A stretch of DNA of 16,813 bases. It comes from DASZJY01 sp036260255 (GTDB lineage Bacteria > Actinomycetota > Acidimicrobiia > Acidimicrobiales > AC-14). Location of the stretch: assembly GCA_036260255.1 (NCBI GenBank), contig DATAAF010000061.1:1-16813 (forward strand). The letters are read 5' to 3'. Under the pieces are notes generated by a model. It was not told the DNA's origin, did not search any database, and saw only the letters and a list, made by a program, of their open reading frames with translations. Within the stretch, counting starts at the first letter, position 1. Each line of letters starts with the position of its first letter. Position numbers and translations under genes: made by a program. This document shows, one piece after another, positions 6,810 through 12,970 of this stretch.

Positions 6810-7616
6810 TCACGAACGAGCCTCGGCCAGCATGGCGATGAGCTCCCTCCGGACGCCGTTGGGCGTGCGCTGTTGGGTGCGGAAGGCGACGCGGAGCGCC
6901 TCGCGTCGCCCGTCGCCGTCCTCGCCCACGACCTCGAAGCCGTAGCGGTCGACCGCCGTCATCGAGGCCGAGACCAGGCCGGCGCCCGCGTAGTGGCGGC
7001 AGAGGGTGACGAGGGCGTCGGCGTGGTCGGCGTTCATGTGCCCGACGATCGCCGCGGCGGCCGGCGCGAGGGGATCGGGCTCGGCCGTCCGGTAGTCGTC
7101 GATGCCCACCCAGCTCATGCGTCCGAACCCCCCGACGTAGCGGACGGCGGTCACGTCGAGGCGCAGGCAGCGGAAGTCGCCGTAGTCGACGTAGAAGGCG
7201 GACGGGTTGGCGGCAAGGTAGCCGGCCCGGGCGGCCGCCCGCTCGTCCGGATCGTCGACCTCCGCCACCGAGCCCACGAGCGTCACCCGCCCCGACGCCA
7301 GCGGGTCGGCTCCGGCGGGCGTGTCCTCGACCACGAGCAGGCTCGCCCTGGGGTCGGCCTGGAGGTTGCGGGTGTGCTCGGCCAGCGTGCTCACGAAGAA
7401 CCAGGGATTGCCGCCCCGATCGAGCCCGTACGTCACCACCGAGCCGAAGGGCGCCCCCGCCGGCTCGAGGGCGATGGTCGACAGCGCGCCCCGGCTCTGG
7501 GAGGCGACCAGGGTGCGGGCCCGCTCGGCGTGGGTGGGTTCGGCGGCGGCCGGCCGCGCCCCCGTCGGTCCTGGTCCCTCCTGGTCGCCGCCGGGGACGA
7601 TGTGCCCGGTGCTCAT
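6810..7616 (-). CDS. HugZ-like flavin-split-barrel protein with DUF2470 domain
   Basis: A 268-residue protein of the HugZ/HutZ group. An N-terminal pyridoxamine-phosphate-oxidase-like split barrel (about residues 27-165: GALSTIALEPAGAPFGSVV, PWFFVSTLAEHTRNL, VRYVGGFGRMSWV) is followed by a C-terminal DUF2470 domain with the IVGHMNADHADAL motif at 190-202. HugZ and HutZ bind heme and help release its iron. In actinobacteria many relatives are untested, so heme use is an inference. The first 25 or so residues are low in complexity. ATG 7616 is chosen for its AGGAA site seven bases upstream. It lies downstream of soxR on the same strand with a 118-bp gap, so co-transcription is possible. Confidence 0.9.
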   Translation of the reverse strand: MSTGHIVPGGDQEGPGPTGARPAAAEPTHAERARTLVASQSRGALSTIALEPAGAPFGSVVTYGLDRGGNPWFFVSTLAEHTRNLQADPRASLLVVEDTPAGADPLASGRVTLVGSVAEVDDPDERAAARAGYLAANPSAFYVDYGDFRCLRLDVTAVRYVGGFGRMSWVGIDDYRTAEPDPLAPAAAAIVGHMNADHADALVTLCRHYAGAGLVSASMTAVDRYGFEVVGEDGDGRREALRVAFRTQQRTPNGVRRELIAMLAEARS

Positions 7617-7734
7617 GGACGCGTTCCTACCAGCTACGTGTCGTCGTCGGTATTGCACCGGTGCCGCCCGTCCGGCGGCCGCGTCCCACGACCGGTGGCC
7701 GGGCCGACGGCGTCTGCGGCGGCGTGGGCCACCA

Positions 7735-8235
7735 CTACGACCCCGTCCTCGGCGAGTGCGTCCCCGACTGAGGTAGAACGCCCGAGTCGAGAGGGCCCTC
7801 GTCGAGGATGTAGCGAGGGCCCGTCCCGCCGGCGGCGGCCACGTCGCCGGGGTTGTGCAGCGCGCAGACGCGGAGCGAGAGGCAGCCGCAGCCGATGCAC
7901 GACGTCAACCGGTCGCGCAGGCGCTCGAGCACGGCGATCTGCTCGTCGAGGCGCGACCTCCACGACGCCGACAGCCGGGCCCAGTCGGCGCGCGTCGGCG
8001 TGCGGCCCTTCGGGAGCGACGCCATCGCCTCGGCGATCTCGTCGAGGGTGAGGCCCACCCGCTGGGCGGCGCGTATGAACGCGACCCGCCGCAGCACCTC
8101 TCGCGGGAACTGTCGCTGCCCGCCGCTCGACCGCGCCGCGCTGATGAGCCCCCGGCGCTCGTAGTAGCGCAGCGCCGAAGGGGCGACGCCGGTGCGTTCG
8201 GCGACCGAACCGATGGACAGCCAGTCCTCGCTCAT
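7735..8235 (-). CDS. soxR: Redox-sensing MerR-family activator SoxR
   Basis: A 166-residue MerR-family regulator. The N-terminal winged HTH reads LSIGSVAERTGVAPSALRYY, followed by the wing (GQRQFPREVLRRVAFI), the dimerisation helix and the 2Fe-2S site C113-x2-C116-x-C118-x5-C124 (SCIGCGCLSLRVC). That spacing is diagnostic for SoxR. Oxidation of the cluster by redox-active compounds or superoxide switches SoxR to an activator that untwists a long-spacer promoter. In non-enteric bacteria it drives target genes directly rather than through SoxS. The adjacent divergent FMN reductase gene has a matching operator, so it is the obvious target. The C-terminal 40 or so residues are variable, as in other actinobacterial SoxR proteins. 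An AGGA site precedes ATG 8235. Confidence 0.96.
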   Translation of the reverse strand: MSEDWLSIGSVAERTGVAPSALRYYERRGLISAARSSGGQRQFPREVLRRVAFIRAAQRVGLTLDEIAEAMASLPKGRTPTRADWARLSASWRSRLDEQIAVLERLRDRLTSCIGCGCLSLRVCALHNPGDVAAAGGTGPRYILDEGPLDSGVLPQSGTHSPRTGS

Positions 8236-8261
8236 GCGACCATCCTATTGCACCGGCACTC

Positions 8262-8292
8262 TTGACTTGAAGTGAGGTTCAAGTCATACGAT
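8262..8292 (+). promoter_or_regulatory. SoxR operator and long-spacer promoter of the FMN reductase gene
   Basis: TTGACT (8262-8267) and TACGAT (8287-8292) are 19 bp apart, the over-long spacer of MerR-family-activated promoters. Between them sits a perfect inverted repeat GACTTGAA (8264-8271) / TTCAAGTC (8278-8285). Its centre lies 13.5 bases from the base before the -35 box, the same geometry I recall for the E. coli soxS promoter. The region is shared with soxR, so SoxR may also control itself. Confidence 0.85.
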
Positions 8293-8299
8293 GACAGGC

Positions 8300-8902
8300 G
8301 TGGAACGCTCGGGTCTACCGCCGCGCATCGTGGGGCTGGGAGGGTCCCTCAGGGTGGGGTCCTCCAGCCGCCAGGCACTGCAACGCGCTCTGGACGCGTC
8401 CGCCGCCGCCGGAGCCGACGTCGAGCTCCTCGACCTGCGCTCGCTGGACCTTCCCCTGTTCGGCACCGAGGTGGAGGGCGTCCCCGCCGGAGCCACCCGC
8501 CTGGCCGAAGCGGTCGCCGGTGCCGACGGGATGATCTGGAGCAGCCCCCTCTACCACGGCACGGTCAGCGCCGCCTTCAAGAACGCCCTCGACTGGCTGG
8601 AGCTGTTGGCCGACCACGACCCGCCGTTCCTCACCGACAAGCCCGTCGGCCTGATCGCCACAGCCGCCGGCGTGCAGGGTCTGCAAGCGGTCAACACCAT
8701 GGAGTTCGTCGTGCGCGCCTTGCGCGGGTGGGCGGTGCCCCTCGTCGTGCCGATCGCTCGGGCGCACCTGGCGTTCGCCGACGACGGGACCGCCGTCGAC
8801 GCCCGCCTGGCGAACCTCTTGGAACGGCTCGGACGGGAGGTGGTCAGAGCCGCTCGCCGCCTGGGCTCGGGCGCCGAGCAAGGGGCGCGGCGCGCCGGCT
8901 GA
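8300..8902 (+). CDS. NADPH-dependent FMN reductase (SoxR target)
   Basis: A 200-residue flavodoxin-like quinone/FMN reductase. The phosphate-binding loop is GGSLRVGSSSRQAL, and the flavin-ring segment is SSPLYHGTVSAAFKNALDWL, both typical of the SsuE/NADPH-dependent FMN reductase family. It would reduce free FMN or redox-active compounds with NADPH. Genes of this family are known SoxR targets in Streptomyces. ATG 8291 overlaps the -10 box, so a transcript from that promoter cannot include it. GTG 8300 lies seven bases after the -10 box and would be the first codon of a leaderless mRNA, so I chose it. The two starts differ by three residues. It is divergent from soxR. Confidence 0.92.
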   Translation: MERSGLPPRIVGLGGSLRVGSSSRQALQRALDASAAAGADVELLDLRSLDLPLFGTEVEGVPAGATRLAEAVAGADGMIWSSPLYHGTVSAAFKNALDWLELLADHDPPFLTDKPVGLIATAAGVQGLQAVNTMEFVVRALRGWAVPLVVPIARAHLAFADDGTAVDARLANLLERLGREVVRAARRLGSGAEQGARRAG

Positions 8903-8914
8903 CGTCGCAGCCCG

Positions 8915-8940
8915 GTTGACCACCTCTGCGGTGGGTCAAC
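8915..8940 (+). terminator. Hairpin after the FMN reductase gene
   Basis: GTTGACCACC (8915-8924) pairs with GGTGGGTCAAC (8930-8940) with one bulged base and a 5-base loop, twelve bases after the reductase stop codon. There is no T-run. It likely separates the stress gene from the glycosyltransferase gene downstream. Confidence 0.55.
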
Positions 8941-8970
8941 GGTCCGGAGACGGCCGTGCGAGGATGCGCT

Positions 8971-10419
8971 GTGGGCGAGCGCTGGGCGAAATGGAGTTGG
9001 CTGCTCCCGGCCCTCGTCCTGGCCGTTCTCGGCGGTTGGCTCCTGAGCCGGCGGTACAGCTTCTGGTACGACGAGCTCTTCACCGCCGAGATGGTGCAGC
9101 TCCCGTTCGGCGACCTCGTGACCGCCGTCATGCGGGGCGAGGGCACCGTCTCCTACCTGCGGGACGCCCCGCCCTCCTACAACGGCCCCTATTACGCCGT
9201 GGCCCATCTTTGGCTGGCGGCGACCGGCCTTGCCCCCGACGAGCCGGGGCTGCGGCTCCTGTCCCTGCTCGCCTCGGTGGCCGCGGTCGCCGCCTTCACC
9301 GTCGCCGTCGGGCGTCTGGCGAGCCGCCGCATGGGCGTCGTCGCCGGTCTGGTGGTGGCCACCAACCCCTTCGTCGTCGAGTACTCGGCCGAGGCTCGCG
9401 GCTACGGGATCGCCCTCCTCGGCACCGCGTTGGCGGCCGTCGGCCTCCAGCGCTGGCTGGACGACCGCCCCCGCGGCCTCCTCCTCTACGGGCTGGCGGG
9501 GGCCACCGCCGGGCTGGCCCACTGGTTCGCCCTCCTGGTGCTGGCCGCCTTCGCGGTGGCCGCGGTGTCCCTACGGGGCCGTCGGGCCGTCCCCCTGGTA
9601 GGGGTCACCGCCGCCGCCGCCCTTCCCGCCCTTGCCCTCGTCGCGGTCGCGGTGGCCAACGGCGTGGGTGGGTCGGGGGCGGAGTGGATCGCCGACGTCG
9701 GTCTGGCCGTTCCCCGGCTGCTCCTGCGGTCGTGGGCGAGCGAGCGGCCGCCGCTGGTGGTGGTCACCGTGGTTGCCGCCGCCGTCGGCGTCGTCGCCGG
9801 GCGCCGCTATCGACGGGCCTGGGTCGTCGGCGTCGCCTGGGTGGGCGTTCCCGTCGCCGCCGTGACGCTCGTCGAGCTGGTCCGGCCGGTGTACGTCGAC
9901 CGCTACCTGCTGCCCGCGGTCCTCGGACTGGCGGTGCTCGTGGCCCTGGGCGTCACCCGGCTTCCCGGAAGGGCCGGAGCGGTGGCGGTCGCCGCCATCC
10001 TCGCCGTGTCGGCGGGAGTGACCGTGGTCGCCGCTGGGCAAGGGCCCAAAGAGGACGTCAGAGGCGCGGTCGCCGTGCTGGCGACGCTGCACCAACCCGG
10101 AGAGCCGGTCGTGGCCGCTGCCCGCTGGGACGCGCTCGGCGTCGACCAGTACGTGCGGCGGGAGCACCGGGACCTGCTCGGCGACCTCGTGCTGCCGCCG
10201 GCAACCGTCCCGGCGGGACCCACGGTGTGGGTCGTCCGCCGGGCCGGCGGCGGCGTCAAGGGCGACCCCACCAGGCTGGCCGCCCTCGATCGGGAGCTGG
10301 TGGGGCGGGCCATGCGCGTGGCCGAAGAACGGCGGTTCCCGGGCCGCTACGCCGACGTGCTCCTCCAGCGCTGGTTGGCCTCAACCGCGGGCCCGTCGGA
10401 GCCGACGCCCTCTCGGTAG
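8971..10419 (+). CDS. GT-C (GT39/mannosyltransferase-like) membrane glycosyltransferase
   Basis: A 482-residue polytopic membrane protein with the look of GT-C enzymes, which transfer a sugar from a polyprenyl-phosphate donor on the outer face of the membrane. After the first helix (WLLPALVLAVLGGWLL) comes FWYDELFTAEM with the D34-E35 pair typical of the catalytic first loop. VEYSAEARGYGIALLG follows helix four or so, as in bacterial PMT_2/mannosyltransferase-like proteins. About nine or ten hydrophobic segments fill residues 10-340, and the last 140 or so residues are mostly soluble. GTG 8971 is chosen because AGGA lies six bases upstream; GTG 8956 is an alternative. The donor and acceptor are unknown. 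It converges with the aldolase-epimerase-GT2 operon and may share its pathway. Confidence 0.88.
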   Translation: MGERWAKWSWLLPALVLAVLGGWLLSRRYSFWYDELFTAEMVQLPFGDLVTAVMRGEGTVSYLRDAPPSYNGPYYAVAHLWLAATGLAPDEPGLRLLSLLASVAAVAAFTVAVGRLASRRMGVVAGLVVATNPFVVEYSAEARGYGIALLGTALAAVGLQRWLDDRPRGLLLYGLAGATAGLAHWFALLVLAAFAVAAVSLRGRRAVPLVGVTAAAALPALALVAVAVANGVGGSGAEWIADVGLAVPRLLLRSWASERPPLVVVTVVAAAVGVVAGRRYRRAWVVGVAWVGVPVAAVTLVELVRPVYVDRYLLPAVLGLAVLVALGVTRLPGRAGAVAVAAILAVSAGVTVVAAGQGPKEDVRGAVAVLATLHQPGEPVVAAARWDALGVDQYVRREHRDLLGDLVLPPATVPAGPTVWVVRRAGGGVKGDPTRLAALDRELVGRAMRVAEERRFPGRYADVLLQRWLASTAGPSEPTPSR

Positions 10420-10440
10420 GAGCGTGCCGATCTACTCCGG

Positions 10441-10458
10441 TCGGGCCCTGCGGCCCGA
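10441..10458. terminator. Bidirectional hairpin between convergent genes
   Basis: A perfect 7-bp stem, TCGGGCC / GGCCCGA, with a 4-base loop lies in the 54-bp gap between the ends of the GT-C and GT2 genes. It could end transcription from both sides. Confidence 0.55.
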
Positions 10459-10473
10459 AGCGCCGAGCAGCGG

Positions 10474-11202
10474 CTACGCAGTCTCCTTGGCTGGTCGGCG
10501 CGATAGAGATGGAACAGCACGCTCCTGGGCGAGGCGGTGGCGCGCCGCCCACAGCAAGGTGCGACCCGACTGGCGGAGGCGGGCGGCCGTGGTCCAGCCC
10601 GAGCGCCCGCTCGGTCGCCGGTGCCGGGTCACAGGCAGCGAGGTGGTGGGCACCCCGGCTACGCCCACGGCGGCCACGATGCTGGGAGCGCGCAGGCGCA
10701 CGACGGCGTCGCGCGCCCGGGGAGCGAGGGCGACGAACGCCCCGGCGTCGGCCGGCAGCCCGGTGATCCGCCGGAGGGTGGCCCGGTGCAGGCGGCCGGT
10801 CAGCAGGCGGCTCCGCCCCTCGTAGGCGCCGGCCCGGCCGGCGAAGACGGCGTCCACGTCACCGGCCGCCAACCGCTCCAGGAGCAGCGGCACCGCCTCG
10901 GGCGGGTCCTGGAGGTCGGCGTCCAGGCAGACCCACGCGCCGGCGGCGGGCTCGTCCTCCAGGCCGCTCCGGAGCGCCTCGTGCTGGCCCTGGTTGAGGG
11001 CGAGCGAGGTCACCCGGACGCGGCCGTCGCCGGCGGCCAGCCGCCGGGCGACCGCCTCGCTCTCGTCCGGTGAGGCGTCCACCACCAGGCGCAGGGCCCA
11101 GGCCCGGTCGGCCAGGGCGGCGGCCACGCGGCGGGCCAGCTCAACGAGGGTGGCCTCGTTCCCGTACACGGGGACGACCACGGCGACGGGGCCCCCGCTC
11201 AT
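10474..11202 (-). CDS. Family 2 glycosyltransferase (GT-A fold)
   Basis: A 242-residue soluble glycosyltransferase related to dolichol-phosphate mannosyltransferases. The N-terminal strand is VAVVVPVYGNEATLVELARR. The metal and nucleotide-sugar site is VCLDADLQDPPEAV (D94, D96, D99), and LALNQGQHEALRSGL is the usual NxGxxxAL-type helix. The common VDDGSxD loop is VDASPDES here, with Ala in place of the second Asp-Gly context. There are no C-terminal membrane helices, unlike many polyprenyl-phosphate sugar synthases. Its ATG overlaps the epimerase stop by 4 bp (ATGA), so it is the last gene of a coupled operon. It may supply a lipid-linked sugar for the GT-C enzyme next door, but that is an inference. 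Confidence 0.92.
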   Translation of the reverse strand: MSGGPVAVVVPVYGNEATLVELARRVAAALADRAWALRLVVDASPDESEAVARRLAAGDGRVRVTSLALNQGQHEALRSGLEDEPAAGAWVCLDADLQDPPEAVPLLLERLAAGDVDAVFAGRAGAYEGRSRLLTGRLHRATLRRITGLPADAGAFVALAPRARDAVVRLRAPSIVAAVGVAGVPTTSLPVTRHRRPSGRSGWTTAARLRQSGRTLLWAARHRLAQERAVPSLSRRPAKETA

Positions 11203-12119
11203 CCCCGCTCGGCCTGCCAGCACCGGGCCAGGCCCTCGTCGAGCGCCACCTTGGCCTCCCAGCCGAGGAGCTGGCGGGCGAGCGACGGGTCGCAGACCCA
11301 CGAGCCGGTGTCCCACTCGCGCGGGGCGCACGCCCCCTCGGCGACCGCGACGGGCCGGCCCGTCACCCGGCGTACCTCGTCGACCAGCTCGTCGTTGGCG
11401 ACCTGCCTGCCGGTGCCGATGTTGAGCACCTGGCCGGTGGGGAGCTCATCGGCGAGCGCCGCCCGGACGCACGCCTCGACCACGTCGCTGACGAACACCC
11501 AGTCGCGCCGCAGGCCTACGGTGGTCAGCGGCAGGACCTCGCCGGTGCGGGCGGCCCGCAGGGCGCGGGGAACGAGACGGTGGGGGTGGTCGAGGGGCCC
11601 GTAAACCTGGAACGCCCGCAGGACGGTCGCCCGCACGCCTCGTTCGACGGCGGCGGCGGCCACGAGAAGCGAGCCGGCCGCCTTGGTGGCGCCGAAGAAC
11701 CCGCGGGGCCGTAAGGGCGTGGTCTCGTCCATGGGGCCAGGCGTCCGGGCGTACTCGGTGGACGACCCCAGGCGCACCACTCCCCGGCACCGCTCGGGCA
11801 GGGCGTCGACGAGCCAGGCGCCGGACGTGGCGTTCACCGCCGCGGTGGCGGCCCGCTCGGCCGGCGTGGCGCGCGACCGGGCGGCGGCCAGGAGGAAGGC
11901 GACGTCCGGTGCCGCCTCGCGGGTGACCGCGGCGGTCGTCGCGGGGTCGACCAGGTCGGCGGGGACGATCGTTACATCGCCGGCCACCCCGAGCGCCGCG
12001 AGGCGCCAGGGCGACGCTTCGGGCCGCACCGCCGTGACCACCTCCCAGCCGTCGAGGGCGAGCCGGGCGGCCAGATGCGAGCCGACGAAGCCGCCCCCGC
12101 CGGTGACGAGCGCCTTCAC
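11199..12119 (-). CDS. NAD-dependent epimerase/dehydratase (extended SDR) with Phe in place of catalytic Tyr
   Basis: A 306-residue extended short-chain dehydrogenase of the nucleotide-sugar epimerase type. The NAD-binding loop is TGGGGFVGSHLAARL. The Ser/Thr site is RLGSSTEYARTPGPMDETTP. The C-terminal half has the usual VFVSDVVEACVRA and NIGTGRQVANDELVDEV segments. The catalytic YxxxK position reads F142-G-A-T-K146, so the proton-transferring tyrosine is phenylalanine; the DNA codon is TTC. The enzyme may use another residue (Y123 is near the Ser site) or have lost classical activity. GTG 12119 overlaps the aldolase stop by 4 bp, and the stop overlaps the GT2 start, so it is the middle of a coupled trio. 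Confidence 0.93.
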   Translation of the reverse strand: MKALVTGGGGFVGSHLAARLALDGWEVVTAVRPEASPWRLAALGVAGDVTIVPADLVDPATTAAVTREAAPDVAFLLAAARSRATPAERAATAAVNATSGAWLVDALPERCRGVVRLGSSTEYARTPGPMDETTPLRPRGFFGATKAAGSLLVAAAAVERGVRATVLRAFQVYGPLDHPHRLVPRALRAARTGEVLPLTTVGLRRDWVFVSDVVEACVRAALADELPTGQVLNIGTGRQVANDELVDEVRRVTGRPVAVAEGACAPREWDTGSWVCDPSLARQLLGWEAKVALDEGLARCWQAERG

Positions 12120-12910
12120 ACCGCCACCTCGGCGCCGACCAGCCCCACCGTGGCGGCCAGCTCGGCCCGGTCGGCGGCCACCTGCGCCGGCGTGCGCCGG
12201 CGGGCGGCCTCCACCGCTTGGAGGATGCGGGGGACCTCCACCGCCAGGTCCCGTCTGGCGGTGTCGTTGTGGAAGGAGCGCCGGAGGAACGTGAAGTCCG
12301 CCGCCATCCGGGCCAGCTCGGCGATCAGGAGCCGGCACGGCACGGGGCGCCCGCCCTCGGGCACGGTGAGCCCGGCGACGCCGAAGGGGATGCCCGCCGA
12401 CCCGAGCGCGTGCCGCACCCGCTCCACGGTGCCGTCGACGAGCGGGGCGAACAGGGAGGTGGCCCCCCGGTCGATCATGAGGTCGTTGAGGCCCACGTAG
12501 ACGCGCGAGAGCGGTCGGCGGGCGAGCTCGCCAATGCCGCGCACGGCGTCGTTCGTCTCCACGAGGATGCCGAGATCGCACCGCCCGCCGACCCGCTCGA
12601 GGGCGGCGTCGACCTCCGCCGGCCGCCGCACCATCGGCAGTAGCACCTCGTCGGCGCCGAGGGCGACGGCCAGCTCGATCTCCCGGGGCGTCCAGCGGTC
12701 CCAGCCGTTGACCCGGCAGACGACCCGTCCCGGGCTGGCCGCCCGCACGGCGGCCAGGTCGCCGGCGGTGTCGCCGTTGATCTCGGTGTCCGCACCGGCC
12801 TGGCGCCGCTGCTTCCGGCGGCGCTCCCAGTCGACGACCACCGCGGCGGCTCCGGCGGCCATGACCCGCGGCACGAAGTCGGGACGGCGCGAGAAGACGA
12901 AGAGGTCGAT
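12116..12910 (-). CDS. HpcH/HpaI-type aldolase (citrate lyase beta-like TIM barrel), non-standard start
   Basis: A phosphoenolpyruvate/pyruvate-domain TIM barrel that should cleave or form a C-C bond at a 2-oxo acid with a divalent metal. Visible landmarks are VVVDWERR (strand 2), AGADTEIN, CRVNGW (the conserved Arg), GADEVLLPMVR, GILVETNDAV (metal-binding Glu) and YVGLNDLMIDRG (metal-binding Asp). The first standard start is GTG 12874, giving 252 residues, but that leaves out the first barrel strand. The same frame reads IDLFVFSRRPDF just upstream with no ATG, GTG or TTG before a TAG at 12920-12922. A promoter places the transcript start next to ATC 12908-12910, so I extend to that codon; 12874 is the conservative alternative. 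Substrate unknown. First gene of the aldolase-epimerase-GT2 operon. Confidence 0.85.
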   Translation of the reverse strand: MDLFVFSRRPDFVPRVMAAGAAAVVVDWERRRKQRRQAGADTEINGDTAGDLAAVRAASPGRVVCRVNGWDRWTPREIELAVALGADEVLLPMVRRPAEVDAALERVGGRCDLGILVETNDAVRGIGELARRPLSRVYVGLNDLMIDRGATSLFAPLVDGTVERVRHALGSAGIPFGVAGLTVPEGGRPVPCRLLIAELARMAADFTFLRRSFHNDTARRDLAVEVPRILQAVEAARRRTPAQVAADRAELAATVGLVGAEVAV

Positions 12911-12916
12911 GAGGCG

Positions 12917-12946
12917 AACCTAACAAGAAACGTTCGGCGGACCCAA
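12917..12946 (-). promoter_or_regulatory. Promoter of the aldolase-epimerase-GT2 operon
   Basis: On the minus strand TTGGGT (12946-12941) and TAGGTT (12922-12917) are separated by 18 bp. The -10 box ends six bases before the ATC triplet at 12910. This predicts a transcript with almost no leader. Confidence 0.5.
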
Positions 12947-12970
12947 GATGAGCCGCCACGTCTTGCCAGT

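Noticed and set aside
7654..7663. Palindrome GCACCGGTGC as a regulator operator
   Set aside because: Ten-base palindromes are common at this GC content, and no second matching operator or known consensus supports it.
8916..10766. A 616-codon plus-strand frame over the GT-C gene
   Set aside because: It overlaps the real membrane protein in another frame, has no domain and is Arg/Gly-rich.
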